A stretch of DNA of 47,449 bases from Limnochordia bacterium (GCA_007116145.1 SKJB01000024.1:1-47449); one strand, 5' to 3'; numbered from the stretch's first letter, positions 15,201 through 20,537 are shown. Made by a program: numbers and translations. Notes: a model not told the origin generated them from the letters alone.

Positions 15201-15788
15201 CATGTGGTGCATACCGGAAGCTCTCCCTTGCTAATGGACATAACAGGAGTAGATGAGAGAATGGCCTCTTTAGTTAGGATAACCGCCACTTCTGATGTCG
15301 GGATACGCTTTGATCGGTTGCAAGCAGATAAATCGTATATTGATGCTCAGGTAATGGATCTTTCATTCTTTAATACCCTTGTTGGAACTAGAGCAGAATT
15401 CAATAACACGAACCATCTAGTCATTGCTGATAACGTTAATCGTAAGCTGTTTGCATCTGATCTTCAACTATATCCAGAGGACATTCCATTCTACTTGATC
15501 ATGATGGAAAATCGGACCATGCTTACAGATAGTAAAGTTGTTAACTACGATGACGATTATATCATTAATGATTTTGACACCGAGAATAGCTTTATTCGAA
15601 TAACCGATAAATTACCACCTGTTGTCAGCTATGTAGCAGATGATAATACAGGCACAGTGAATGACTATAGTGATTTAGTGAGCTTCGATGCCGCCCCGTT
15701 GGTAATTGACGGAGACGAAGAGGATGGGGAAGAATCGGAAGAGACGTCAGATGACGCAGGAATAGAGGAACTATCCCAAAGTGTATAA
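273..15788 (+). CDS. Giant LktA-family filamentous adhesin / TpsA exoprotein (5171 aa)
   Basis: This is the secreted partner of a type Vb (two-partner) secretion system: a very long beta-helical protein expected to pass the outer membrane through the TpsB at 15844-17322. An extended signal peptide spans residues 1-44 (basic stretch 16-26, hydrophobic 28-38, likely cleavage after AYA at 44). A TPS/haemagglutination-activity domain follows, with the diagnostic NPHGM at 134-138, variant of NPNG(I/M). Residues from about 230 to 2850 are Gly/Ala/Ser-rich units of roughly 65-75 residues. Residues about 3350-3800 are a more aromatic region, and residues about 4370-4850 are FhaB-like units. The tail is very acidic (about 5145-5160). 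The overall pattern matches proteins called leukotoxin LktA family filamentous adhesins in Fusobacterium and Negativicutes; adhesion versus toxicity cannot be told here. Cysteines are almost absent, as usual for exported beta-helices. The frame is intact over 15.5 kb. Confidence 0.88.
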   Translation: MNNPAINFCKTTWSTKYKRGYKQVKKGISLVLCLLLFTSNFAYAGQIVIDNKTATTITIVGDVTDVTTSTILGNSALNSFKEFHVQEGKTVNLYVPSEAENLLNLVHSSSRSRIDGLLNSIQDGEIGGNVFFLNPHGMLVGTQGSINVGTLTVLTPTSEFMNSFFDSPYNPNKQAISQTLTGDIPIDRYGLITISGKINAIDDIVLASGEVENSGLIASGAVFMPTIDFSDVVNTNNLASGSAILTSEGKIQIGADNVSNTGTIFSSGGSVEIRGASSVQLTNNAVVDARGLDAAGDVTIAVAHTDHGSVGESVSDATILVQDSSIFGNDITLQAESDAKYQWAGLNMLRLGDASAKLGAEMVGIDVAIAEATAAAAVVIGSGANLEASGDVALGAHAQAVTNTAVRQSGTEQDLSVSFIYGEVGSHATVDVVDGATISGQNLSISSQNTSKLDINIQSISKEGESLESAIAVTHADVSSLAKIGSGATINIANNISVSALNENSFLTSATANARQDGMAGIAAVLFSADTKADALVDANLGGLKNITIEALDNVVQNRTQASSVTGGKELYLKVLGGVASATSFIENRLEGNSLILDDKSGQTEGPKLAGAISLVNVNQSALARVGVGAAIEVDESLVVAAQTRSADVQNKAQSGVVSKKDEHEATLALSAAIAFANYERTAEAYIGEDAQITASTIGVASDVLMPYGLPDIEWGKVTELTGIVQNLTQLKEIYDSPLLTGFANAAGEAEELGITGSVNHISFKHNSQAYLGQGVQITLMPTTNDKWSTTLAGGRRDWDAPLSIRAHTDVFGVFGAGNIGFTLQGTGGSEGAATIGGAYNQVNYDNTTKAFIADGVQISQPGSLVGDISVDAVTTEKLIILSPTAGRGGSFGFNGMFSLANVNSHSEASVSHGAEIIARNLLVQATNDIVAWSLTGAFNKSDSAGVGLSIAINDITTNTRAFIGQDPEEPLLGSTGSINVESLIVEAVTDGRIEAISVAGAMASANDTQSEPAGGLFAGAKAAQSSAFEKLSGITDTAKDENPAGTNFGLAISGSSAVNLGSLETRAYINQAKLLLTDDSSLTVGSSNAAHITAASGGAALTRANNESSEWSAGIAGSLALNSLETLTSAVVKDSEISGADDFHVYALASGQQLAVALGTAINASADQDKAASIAGSVSINTVTNQVIADVTNSTVVANSLVGTGNIIAYDSTRIGTGGGSLIAGGKGGFGAAITYSEIANLTSASVRKSTVSNYENLSINGITASRIASGGAMAGFSKGSNSGSFGGVVIINKINNSTSAEVSDSNVIKVNNLDVLARDAKSAAEGLDYDYKMNELFDDGSDEVGSSIIAVAGVIQASGNNVGVAFAWNQINNEFKAIIKDSLIEAQEAVKVGAYSDARIGSVGAGASLATGKFAGAATVTLNEIGQGNDKNSIIASISGDKTIIEATSLVVEAIDRSQIQSLAGQVTGGSKASFGGAISHNRIDNTVQASLLDGSFILADSVNVDASTVGIIRTLAAAAGGSGSFAFNGAVTSAWIQTNTLAKIDNTAINAVDLTVSAMDEAYIGSLAGGASGAGTAAVGGAVAINRISNTASALIGDSQLNNQGKTIVHALNNSSIETIAVSGALAGTAGFSGSAATSEISNKTMARMTNSIVEDTLLGDSLLSVQAKNTGAIRSISGAAAATGSAAVGAATSINRIANTTQAGMSGGQTRNVGSLFVQGMSNSVIESLAVGLGAGASVGVAGSVAVNLLNNNTEGYINDGANILARHNVEVLGDNQDMISNAAGAIGVGLGIAGVGASVSINEIGGSTRAYISDAATQVKVLTLAVKASSTHTIESITANVGGGLYAGVAGTTTVNKISGNTEAFVDASSIEALDASIMAENHAYGYSYVGAVAGGFAGVGIGSDTSVFSGKTTAYIKDSLHLQVDSLKIEAESTQEVSSLAVSGAGGVVGVVGSGSVAVFNSTTEAYLDSSVIHVGSLAVTAEHTSRLDTASGGMVVGGVALGATFSVALDESTTKAYITDSTVLADDEMDVLATSNTEITSRAASGAAGGAAGVAGSASVVLTENTTLAYVENSTLGQAANRSHSLSVKALDSVMVTTEVGAVGMGASAGVGASAAVTRINNTTSGFIKDSFVFTEQDASVEALAIRNLSSTGVSGGVGGSFGLGGAAVVTIVGESLSSDAASELDKDEAGTLSSIERFTTGNRLTASGDNANMDISDDSTTGVTQAELTNLNTLGNVEVRSLLNQDALRSRTTSLISDSTIDANGDIRVSADEKISASIDSGAVGAGLAVGIGGAVGIMEIQTNVEASVSKNTQLLSNKGRIVIEAGVGGFDPDDGISVNTYQGSGGFVSLGAAIANVDVTNNVIAQVEAGTIMVAQGDSSIMAADELNVEANAYGASVGVVTAGLVSATAQKSGYTCVLIGNSNLGEISTDINVEAGSFALSATRTGTIGAASWAGSAGVVSGLGAVARAIEDGEILVRIGDYVNVDVLKGLLQVGAYARPQVKADALGYVGTIFGAIGASFAHAESLTDTKVLIGSGGKIAAENLQVEAIVGLRGGAPTARSFAESASIGSLLGASATNSRAKADSTVAVEVNSPLNISENAQILASNYTSQSASTSGASGGFVGAGAHNANADAVSATTAMLRGEASTTIGGLLSINATGKDDVYADAVAGSGGVVSGAAAVADTSTLSNTNAKIEGSVVAHSMSIGASHHTNFDGQVSSVNAAVLGASGALTRHEINSVVKAIIDDAAEITTQDLMVVAENTVEKKPLSSGYNANAGAGGLLQGAAAQSISTIDSTANVVIGNNSQINVIGDRYDPGRTDFRAANNIFASDKARLDTGGAISVARAESKILSTNTATITMGTGSTILSVGVVNLGTTTRAELQTSANAKTYGLAAAAQGHSESTINSINRIELGENAAIRADGDIFLYAGRDGDGAVNRIRANAYTDLFNKTAVPISTNPRADGAINQTNQILTAEGSSVRSVGSISLITTEGSSIAHGQGSGKDLYRQLLEDVGEAFSNLVGGGDISLDIKGGSSTNRASTGVVVDGLLHAGIQNKQRLIIDRRLEPDFDEDGKPVERETFAIAEITEGISNPKITQEDLVTNAFNRIAYLKRLQIQYTNDAAATSAYQAEINYLEQELLRQGYADIVVKPDGSTSIFPILSLQAEFINIDDIWAKTGDVNITGDYLAGVGEIIAPNDTEITIINDSASFLRISDLLIEAEGGRVFFNQASVASAADINSRNRSGSPVALLDIQAAGTSNEVPIITVINNFNPDFHLDPNGGRLPAPDLQLIGDIVNRLGFVELTNVKGSILLTGQDGKAAPTITAETINLNAGKDIFQSFVDGFHHIGGAPESIWNDIQDGSEQGKKDRSSNAYRPGQGSWIAGNNVFLSARYLNINGTIQSGIPDWDLSIGNIDAFVQWATEDWIRRGRPSMANPANLTMYKINTKGNILTYFNPETRQIIVDGVEVQGGYAELYGHILNTGGGNIRVLDGFGRINITNDSNYDIVLNGLDTGNAQGLLRITDTAKTLGGTPITTVYERIAGLVTVSQYAGQNLIDSTTTDNARTASYQPVVGSRYIWNRGQSIVETWVGRVSTRKIFWGAVAINTNSYDSYNRTGIGTPRVLPDGTYIRVNGHNSNYQYSFANYTTDALKLVSRDEWKTYGKFDFVKAAPTYHVKDTYTKGSQDIHTHSLKADHSIGIEFIGYNEGQISVSSKGGIVLSGSIRNIAGDVNLHSTAGSLTNQSDVAVITGRNINLAADKGIGDALAQFKIDTLEGGALQAVSNTGNIHIQGTRGDLKVDFVEAKQGNVNIEADRHIIQARPGNSSVITGNRIDLIANSGGIGTANQPLNVHVGTTELSGLNVVSAEDISIRQAHGDLHLIQVHSLGGDVTLEVVNGSMVDANPEEQNDVRVIAQLERLWDDMLLTEDTAQASSEATLAAYQRSKEFEYNQYWQMRSVTPIVDEIGNVLGYVADDYDPNHENPNYHLWHEMYGMENYSDTFVYLVSPDEQKELTAGSVWTDNQLRNSISSSILFKQTTSTETRIKDPNVIGNNITLRALNGGVGTDDGAIVIDGSDPNALRDQDTRLALAAAEADDVAVDNERNEITVLQRKSVNVAASGEINVEAKDNVYLGSQIPIYVNTVLSGDSIRIKGRDGVYQVTTSGDATIQGGRTIIEGGDGGIGTVDNPLEIRLNAGAALTARAQADIYIREVAGNLNVAEIYGVNQINLWAFDSILDQRGERPMAIYGNAVNLVANQGSIGSIDSPLAIGLPATAKLTAQANTGSIHLMSESSIFTVEQMVSGATSSITTLGELLLGEIRAPRLELTAARIVQEENGVLSVGQLWSQSDYGQQLTRDNYIHHYHGINRVSGDLRLRTLADLILSAAVSEQRNGDISIETLKTLELIGDVSGVAVELVADSMTQTKDSRVIATSLTTMSSRFQQLVGDNRFTRLTATSMDQGDLVFVNHEDLLVNQISQQHGDISISNEGNLEVANAIYTESGNISLTVAGDIQQTGYISATDTIELAATGNVNQTIAAQLLAHGLVIRSGGYQEIIGNNTVSQFSSLSHQEGDIRLVHNGDLQILDIRQQSGKVDITNQGTLEVYGLVEVLSGALQLTADSILQAVNSRVVSDVLSTVTLGAQHLIGSNQVSLVELVSTSEGDIELNNLVALDVAAIEQHHGAVTLTNNGDLTTTGTIHARNGALDVTVLGSAKIENNVIADSIKVVASESLTQVNGGRFTAEQLITYTNLGQTLTGDNRINSFNSENTVSGNIVLRNSGDSLLIEGVNQAAGDLTIDQLSGSLKLNGSVVVAGNINITADDSMSTDNSDIVQLRGTDINLVAKGGSIGGSDKRIALVSLGELNALAGQDIYLLGVEEDLKAGDIIGQGGDVDLLVIDGDLDVSRLHAYANVSVAVGGDVTLAEVETSQLKVILFAQTDELTIDRLDLENELVIQANKTLLSHVVHTGSSPLLMDITGVDERMASLVRITATSDVGIRFDRLQADKSYIDAQVMDLSFFNTLVGTRAEFNNTNHLVIADNVNRKLFASDLQLYPEDIPFYLIMMENRTMLTDSKVVNYDDDYIINDFDTENSFIRITDKLPPVVSYVADDNTGTVNDYSDLVSFDAAPLVIDGDEEDGEESEETSDDAGIEELSQSV
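3540..8830 (+). repeat. Coding repeat region: Gly/Ala-rich adhesin units
   Basis: Within the adhesin gene the translation repeats a unit of about 65-75 residues. Each has a Gly/Ala-rich strand (for example AVGGAVAIN or GVGASVSIN), an Asn/Thr turn (ISNTASA, ISGNTEAF), a segment predicting a surface strand (AYI.DS), then a hydrophobic strand with VxA. Units are diverged at the DNA level, so they are ancient repeats. Boundaries are approximate; weaker units extend upstream to about 1400. Confidence 0.6.
13372..14600 (+). repeat. Coding repeat region: FhaB-like C-terminal units
   Basis: The translation repeats a motif of the type QxLxGxNxV followed by GDIxLxNxGxLxV and LTADxIxQ. Copies of the (L)xGxN motif begin near 13372, 13640, 13974, 14245 and 14574. 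Spacings of about 268, 334, 271 and 329 bases give a long-short alternation. The units resemble filamentous haemagglutinin-type beta-helix repeats. Confidence 0.6.
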
Positions 15789-15843
15789 GACTAAGAGTGG
15801 TGTGATGGGAATGTGGTTTCTAGACAAAGGGGGAAGAGGTCCT

Positions 15844-17322
15844 ATGCAACGTATGGTTCTTCTAGGAGTGCTGGTAGTGTTTTTCTTGACAGCTGTTTCT
15901 TTTGCAGCAGCTGTCAATGCAGAGTCACTCATTTACGTGGAGAAGATAATAACGCAAGTTTCGGCCATTCTTACTGAGGAAGAAATCGAGGAAGTGGTCG
16001 GTAAGTATGAACGAAGGACTGTAAGCATTCAGGATCTTAATGAGGCCGTGGCAGAGTTTAACCAATTGTATCATGATAAGGGTTATGTTACTGCCCAGGC
16101 TCTTCTTCCTCACCAGACAATTGAAGATGGAATTGTCCATATTACGCTGGTGGAAGGGCGAATCGGAGAATTCTTTGTAGCAGGAAATGAAAGTACTAAT
16201 GCCGAATTCTTAACTGATAGGATAGGTCTAAAATCTGGGGATCTATTTGAGTTAAAGGTACTTGAGGAGGACATTCTTCGCCTTAATCTCACCCATAACA
16301 TTCAGCTTAAGGGGAGTCTTCAGGCTGGAAGCTCTTATGGTACCACAGATGTGGTGTTAAATGTCCATGAACCAAAGAACTTTAACGGACAGCTGTTTGT
16401 CGATAACGCGGGACGCAAGGAAACAGGTTTTTATCGCACGGGGTTAACGATGACTACCCATAGCTTAACGGGACGACGGGATCAGTTAAATCTTAACTAT
16501 TTAAGAAGCAAGGCAGTCAATTCTGGTTCTCTAAGCTATGATATCCCAGTGAGGTCGCAAGGAGAACGCATGAGTTTAAGCTACAGTCGAAGCCATGCTA
16601 AGATTATTTCTGGTCCGTTTGAAACTAGTGATATTGAGGGACGAACTATACTTGCAGGACTAGAATATCGCTATCCAGGTCAAGTATCCGTAGCGCGTAA
16701 AACGGAATTTCGTGGAGCTTTCAATTATAGGATCTCTAGTAACCTATTTGACGAAGTTGAATTAACGAGTACGAGATATCAGACGTTAACGGGTGGATGG
16801 AACTCTCACGTAACTGGTACTAACTACACTCGAAGTATTCGCTATAACGTGAATCGGTCTTTTGGGGAAGATATCGAGAGTTTTTATAAACTAGATGGAC
16901 AGTTTGCTTTTCAAAGCGTTAGAGATAATGGTCATCATTACTCGATTCGAGCGAGTGGTCAGTGGACTAGCAATGAGCTACTTCTAAGTAGTGAGCAGTA
17001 TGGTATTGGTGGAATGAATACAGTTAGGGGTTTCCCAGAGGGAGTGATTGCAGGAGATAGTGGGTACTTACTAAGTGGAGAATACCATTTTTCGGTATCT
17101 GATCTTGTTAATTCCTTTGTTTTTTTGGATCACGGAGGGGTGATACCCTATAAAGGTGATGATGAAACAATGGATGAAAATGATTACATTACCAGTATTG
17201 GCCTAGGTACAGTAATCGCTTTAAACCAAAACATATCAGGTCGTCTTGTTGTGGGCATACCCATATATTCGGAGGGATATAGGACAATGTATCACTTTAG
17301 TGTGCAAACCATTCTGTGGTAG
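15844..17322 (+). CDS. TpsB outer-membrane transporter (ShlB/FhaC/HecB family)
   Basis: An outer-membrane Omp85-superfamily pore that exports the upstream adhesin. I chose the ATG at 15844 (492 aa) because a GGGGGAAGAGG ribosome-binding site precedes it and residues 1-26 form a clean signal peptide ending in VNA. The GTG at 15781, overlapping the adhesin stop codon, would add 21 residues in front of it. Residues about 27-105 form a POTRA_2 domain, followed by a second POTRA-like segment (about 106-175). The beta-barrel runs from about 178 to the C-terminal Trp. The TVRGFPEG motif at 393-400 is the conserved loop-6 VRGF/Y signature of TpsB proteins. The length suits the family (about 500-580). 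It is cotranscribed with the adhesin, with essentially no gap. Confidence 0.9.
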   Translation: MQRMVLLGVLVVFFLTAVSFAAAVNAESLIYVEKIITQVSAILTEEEIEEVVGKYERRTVSIQDLNEAVAEFNQLYHDKGYVTAQALLPHQTIEDGIVHITLVEGRIGEFFVAGNESTNAEFLTDRIGLKSGDLFELKVLEEDILRLNLTHNIQLKGSLQAGSSYGTTDVVLNVHEPKNFNGQLFVDNAGRKETGFYRTGLTMTTHSLTGRRDQLNLNYLRSKAVNSGSLSYDIPVRSQGERMSLSYSRSHAKIISGPFETSDIEGRTILAGLEYRYPGQVSVARKTEFRGAFNYRISSNLFDEVELTSTRYQTLTGGWNSHVTGTNYTRSIRYNVNRSFGEDIESFYKLDGQFAFQSVRDNGHHYSIRASGQWTSNELLLSSEQYGIGGMNTVRGFPEGVIAGDSGYLLSGEYHFSVSDLVNSFVFLDHGGVIPYKGDDETMDENDYITSIGLGTVIALNQNISGRLVVGIPIYSEGYRTMYHFSVQTILW

Positions 17323-17351
17323 ATAGAAAATACGAAGTAGGAGGAAGTACT

Positions 17352-17867
17352 GTGAAAATGAATGTCGTAAGAGGTTTTCTTGTTTTTATTATGATTTTTA
17401 TGTTTTCTGCTTCTGTTGGGGCAAATCCATTCTTAGTTGGAATTATTGATGTAGCAGTCATAATAGAACAGTCGAATGCGGGGAAAATCGCAAATGCAGC
17501 ACTAGCTGAGGAAATTAGCGCCAAGCAGGGAATGGTTGATGAAAAGGCTGCAGAAATTAATGCCTTGGTGGAATTATTTATAGAATCAGACGAGATGTCA
17601 GATGAAGAACGGACGAGCCTAGAAGCACAACATGCCTTGTTGCTTGCAGAGTATCAAGAACTGATTATTGCAGCGGAAAAACAGGTACAGGAAAGCGCCC
17701 AGTATCTTCGCACGCTTTTAGTTTCGGAAATTGGTGAGATCGTGCGAATAATAGCTCAACGCGAAGGGTATGCGCTAATCCTTGAGAGTACAAGTGCAGC
17801 GTATTACGGTAAACATATTGATATTACTGCTGAAGTTATTCGGGAATACAATAAATACTACCAGTGA
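17352..17867 (+). CDS. Skp/OmpH-like periplasmic chaperone
   Basis: A small (171 aa) secreted helical protein of the OmpH/Skp type, which holds unfolded outer-membrane proteins in the periplasm. The GTG at 17352 follows AGGAGG (17339-17344) with a 7-base spacer; an earlier in-frame GTG at 17316 overlaps tpsB and lacks a good site. Residues 1-22 are a signal peptide. The mature start (VGIIDVAVIIEQS) matches the OmpH start in which a strand precedes the helical arms. A long charged helix pair runs from about 40 to 125. The end (GYALILEST then a YYG segment and DIT) is the typical OmpH C-terminal pattern. It is the third gene of the operon and ends at a terminator, so it probably serves the secretion of the adhesin or folding of its transporter. 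Confidence 0.82.
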   Translation: MKMNVVRGFLVFIMIFMFSASVGANPFLVGIIDVAVIIEQSNAGKIANAALAEEISAKQGMVDEKAAEINALVELFIESDEMSDEERTSLEAQHALLLAEYQELIIAAEKQVQESAQYLRTLLVSEIGEIVRIIAQREGYALILESTSAAYYGKHIDITAEVIREYNKYYQ

Positions 17868-17871
17868 GACG

Positions 17872-17902
17872 AGAAAACACCCATTCCATTTGGGTGTTTT
17901 CT
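17872..17902 (+). terminator. Rho-independent terminator of the secretion operon
   Basis: A perfect inverted repeat, GAAAACACCC (17873-17882) and GGGTGTTTTC (17892-17901), encloses a 9-base loop and includes a T run in its right arm. It starts five bases after the skp-like stop codon. It could also act in the opposite direction because the left arm starts with A residues. Confidence 0.85.
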
Positions 17903-17954
17903 TATCCCGCTTTTAAGAGGAAAACTAGATAATGGTGGCGAAAAGAAAACGGTA

Positions 17955-17978
17955 GGGGACAGACCCCTTGGAAGGGGG
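17955..17978 (+). promoter_or_regulatory. Two overlapping hairpins at a ribosome-binding site
   Basis: GGGG (17955-17958) can pair with CCCC (17964-17967). The same CCCC plus T68 can instead pair with AGGGG (17973-17977), which is the ribosome-binding site of the gene starting at 17986. The two pairings exclude each other, so the first would free and the second hide the site. The GGGGACAGACCCC part also resembles dispersed REP-like motifs. Regulatory function is inference. Confidence 0.4.
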
Positions 17979-17985
17979 TGATCTC

Positions 17986-18204
17986 TTGGATCAGTTAAGT
18001 ATTATTGATAAAAAGTCTGCAAGGGCATATGCGATTTTAGCATTAGCCGATCTAATCGAGGATGGTCAACTATCTATTAAATCACGTAAACATGAATTAA
18101 AAAAGGTTGCAGAGAGTTTTGCAAATTGTATGGACTTTTTTATGGAAGATTTAAGCGAAGAGGAAGCAGCGCGCTTGGCCGAGCAGATTTCCGAGAAGAA
18201 ATAA
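17986..18204 (+). CDS. Small acidic helical protein, unknown function (72 aa)
   Basis: I do not recognise a family. The TTG at 17986 is chosen because AAGGGGGTGATC just upstream is nearly the exact anti-16S complement (AAGGAGGTGATC). The product is soluble, with no signal peptide or membrane segment, and predicted all-helical: an N-terminal part with DQLSIIDKKSARAY, a middle helix rich in Lys (residues about 32-45) and an acidic end (EDLSEEEAARLAEQISE). One cysteine is present. It sits alone between the terminator at 17902 and the next promoter. It could be a small regulatory or structural protein; nothing more can be said. Confidence 0.6.
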   Translation: MDQLSIIDKKSARAYAILALADLIEDGQLSIKSRKHELKKVAESFANCMDFFMEDLSEEEAARLAEQISEKK

Positions 18205-18315
18205 CTACCAAGATAATCGTCAAATACTGGTATTCGTTAATCGATTAGAAACCATTCTGGATGTATTCTAAAAATAAGGAAGCAGGACTTTAATCCAATT
18301 TTAATTTTAGCTAAA

Positions 18316-18343
18316 TTGTCTTTAAACCCTGTCTTGTTACAAT
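18316..18343 (+). promoter_or_regulatory. Extended -10 promoter before the UBA/DUF4342 gene
   Basis: TTGTCT at 18316-18321 and TACAAT at 18338-18343 are 16 bases apart, and TGT directly before TACAAT supplies an extended -10. Transcription would begin near 18350, 25 bases ahead of the ATG at 18375. Confidence 0.6.
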
Positions 18344-18374
18344 ACAGATATACCAAATGCAAAGGGGTTTGAAC

Positions 18375-18845
18375 ATGACAAAATTGGAACAAATTGAGAA
18401 ACTACGAGAGAAGGCAGCTGTAAGTTACGATGAGGCAAAAACCGCGCTAGAGCTTAACAATGATGATCTGCTAGATGCCATTATCTATCTAGAAAAGCAG
18501 GGTAAAGTAATTCCACCAAGTGGTGGAGGCTGTTATAGTAGTGTAGGATCAGACGAGATCGGCAACGCTGATAGGTCGGAGGAGCAAAAGTATAGTACAG
18601 GCAGGGACACATTTTCTGAGAGCATAAATAGAATTGGTAAATTCTGTGTGCAACTGATTGACAGAGGGAATGCAAGCTCATTAGAAGTGCTCAAAGATGA
18701 TGTATCTAAGGGGAAACTCCCCCTCACAGTGGTAGCGTTACTGTTGATCTTTTTACCTTGGGTCTCTCTGCCACTGCTTGTAGTTGGTTTGGTGCTCGGT
18801 TGTCGGTATCGGCTTAATGGAGTGAATATTGGTGAAGAGGAATAG
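18375..18845 (+). CDS. UBA-like / DUF4342 membrane protein
   Basis: The 156-aa product starts with a UBA-like three-helix domain (residues about 2-42: a KLREKAAVSYDEAK helix, then ALELNNDDLLDAIIYLEKQGK), as found in translation factor EF-Ts and NAC-type proteins. A flexible Ser/Gly-rich linker follows, then a hydrophobic hairpin (about 118-142, VVALLLIFLPWVSLPLLVVGL) that should sit in the membrane. This order is that of DUF4342 proteins of Firmicutes, whose function is unknown. The ATG at 18375 follows AAAGGGG with suitable spacing; the earlier TTG-like in-frame codons lack one. It is a single-gene unit with its own promoter. Confidence 0.75.
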   Translation: MTKLEQIEKLREKAAVSYDEAKTALELNNDDLLDAIIYLEKQGKVIPPSGGGCYSSVGSDEIGNADRSEEQKYSTGRDTFSESINRIGKFCVQLIDRGNASSLEVLKDDVSKGKLPLTVVALLLIFLPWVSLPLLVVGLVLGCRYRLNGVNIGEEE

Positions 18846-18861
18846 ATGGAATTAGGGATTT

Positions 18862-18897
18862 GCGAGAGGCAGTAGGAGTATGCTTGCTGCCCCTCGC
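18862..18897 (+). terminator. Stem-loop after the DUF4342 gene, probable weak terminator
   Basis: GCGAGAGGCAG (18862-18872) pairs with CTGCCCCTCGC (18887-18897), with one A-C mismatch and a 14-base loop. It lies 17 bases past the stop codon at 18845. The following TCTTAG is a poor U tract, so termination may be inefficient. Confidence 0.5.
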
Positions 18898-18926
18898 TCT
18901 TAGAACGACGAAAGAAGTGATGCCTT

Positions 18927-19068
18927 TTGAGTACGCATATCCTAATTATTGAGGATGATGGTTGATGTCTACATTCGTTTTTTGCGCGCAAAAATAGATG
19001 AGGTGTTTAAAGTAAGGCTGATCTCTACGGTGCGCGGAGTAGGATATGTGATTCGCGATGAAGAGTAA
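18927..19068 (+). pseudogene. Remnant of an OmpR/PhoB-type response regulator with internal deletion
   Basis: Two ends of a response regulator are fused with the middle missing. From a TTG at 18927 the translation is [11 protein letters not shown], the standard start of a receiver domain with its acidic pair. From 18961, in another frame, it becomes [13 protein letters not shown], then [14 protein letters not shown] and a stop at 19066-19068. That is the recognition helix and wing of the OmpR-type DNA-binding domain. An intact relative is about 225 residues, so roughly 180 codons, including the phosphorylated Asp, are gone, and a TGA follows directly at the junction in the first frame. The fossil overlaps the start of the histidine kinase by 11 bases, as in an intact regulator-kinase operon. 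Confidence 0.8.
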
Positions 19069-20518
19069 GAATGTGACGGTAAAAAGAAGAATTTCTATTG
19101 TCTCGGTACTTAATATTCGAATCTGGTTTCGTCTGATCGGCATTTTTCTGGTATTGAACGTATTTTTAATTGTAACAGCTGCACTGAGCCTGTTATCCTA
19201 TGCAGAAGTACGAATCGCTGAAGTAACAGAGAGCATTCGTGATCCAATTCAATTGAGTCAAGAATCAATGGATATGCTGGCAGGAGCTGGAATTTCCCTC
19301 TATCCACACCTAAAATACCCCAGTGGCTTCAAAGTTCCCGCTCTCTTGCGCATTGTTTTTCCAGAATCGACAGTCGATGGTGCGCGGAGGTTTACGTTAC
19401 TTAAGAGTGAGGATGTTGGACTGTATCGCCGATTAGATAGTCTTAGTTACCAGCTAGAGCGTAGCTTTAATGGTTCGACTTATGGGGTAGTGCTTGCGTT
19501 AAGACCTGTTGTCCAAATGTTGAAAGCGTTTTTTATTGTACTATTTAGTATCCAGTTCGTTTATGGACTGCGTAGTCTTTTAACCACGAAATGGATCATC
19601 AGCAAAACTCTGCATCCCATTGTCGAGCTTGCTGAAAAGGCCCAAACCCTTACCACAAAGCAAGGTCCTTATTCACCGGAAGAAATGAAAGCGCTAGCAG
19701 GGAAACTTGAAAGTATTGATGCTGCTCGGCTAGATACTCGGATTGAGATAGATGGAGCGCAAGACGAGCTAAAAATTGTATCAGCAGCGATTAATAGTAT
19801 GCTTGATCGGATCAATGATTCGTATCGAGCCCAGGCTCGATTTGTGTCCGATGCTTCACATGAACTACGTACACCAATTGCTGCTATCCAAGGATACGCC
19901 AATCTCTTAGATCGCTGGGGTAAAAATGATAAGCAAGCGCTACAGGAATCGATAGATGCGATTAAAGATGAAGCGGGAAACATGAAAGATTTAATCGAGC
20001 AACTGCTCTTTTTAGCGCGGGGTGATAACCACAGGATGCCATTGCAGGAAGAGTGTGTCAATCTTGCTGACCTTGTTCAGACACTATTTCGAGAAACGCA
20101 GATGATTGACAGTAGTCATCAATTTGAGTCAAGGCTTGCCCCTGTGTATGTGTATGTTGATAGCAGTCTAATCAAGCAAGCTTTGCGAATACTAGTTGAT
20201 AATGCGATTAAGTATACACCCGTGGGCGGAGAGATTATTCTAGCAGTAAGCAAGAAAAACGGCAAGGCTTGGCTTACGGTACAAGATAATGGTATCGGAA
20301 TTCCTCCAGAAGCTGTGCCGCGCATTTTTGACAGGTTTTATCGGGCTGATGAATCGAGAGCACGGGAAACAGGCGGAACTGGCCTTGGTTTGTCCATTGC
20401 AAAATGGATTATTCAGCGCCACGGAGGTTTAGTTGAGGTTGTAAGTCGTGAGGATGTTGGTACACGGATTTCGTTTGTTATTCCTGCAATAGAAGACAGT
20501 CCTGCGTCTAGAAACTGA
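19058..20518 (+). CDS. Two-component sensor histidine kinase (orphaned)
   Basis: A 486-aa membrane sensor kinase. Transmembrane helices lie at about 25-48 and 143-171, with an extracytoplasmic sensor of about 95 residues between them. A HAMP-like linker (about 178-255) leads to the HisKA domain, where His268 in SHELRTP is the phosphorylated residue. The HATPase domain shows the N box (N382, DNAIKYT), G1 (DNGIGIP, 410-416), F box (FDRFYRAD) and G2 (GGTGLGL, 439-445). All catalytic motifs are intact. The ATG at 19058 overlaps the wrecked regulator upstream, its presumed former partner, so the kinase now has no cognate regulator next to it. It may talk to a regulator elsewhere or be on the way to loss. 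The stimulus is unknown. Confidence 0.9.
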   Translation: MKSKNVTVKRRISIVSVLNIRIWFRLIGIFLVLNVFLIVTAALSLLSYAEVRIAEVTESIRDPIQLSQESMDMLAGAGISLYPHLKYPSGFKVPALLRIVFPESTVDGARRFTLLKSEDVGLYRRLDSLSYQLERSFNGSTYGVVLALRPVVQMLKAFFIVLFSIQFVYGLRSLLTTKWIISKTLHPIVELAEKAQTLTTKQGPYSPEEMKALAGKLESIDAARLDTRIEIDGAQDELKIVSAAINSMLDRINDSYRAQARFVSDASHELRTPIAAIQGYANLLDRWGKNDKQALQESIDAIKDEAGNMKDLIEQLLFLARGDNHRMPLQEECVNLADLVQTLFRETQMIDSSHQFESRLAPVYVYVDSSLIKQALRILVDNAIKYTPVGGEIILAVSKKNGKAWLTVQDNGIGIPPEAVPRIFDRFYRADESRARETGGTGLGLSIAKWIIQRHGGLVEVVSREDVGTRISFVIPAIEDSPASRN

Positions 20519-20537
20519 GCAATTTTTGCAATTTAGG

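Noticed and set aside
17316..17351. Upstream GTG start extending the Skp-like protein by 12 residues
   Set aside because: It overlaps tpsB, has no ribosome-binding site, and would place charged residues before the signal peptide; the GTG at 17352 has a perfect AGGAGG.
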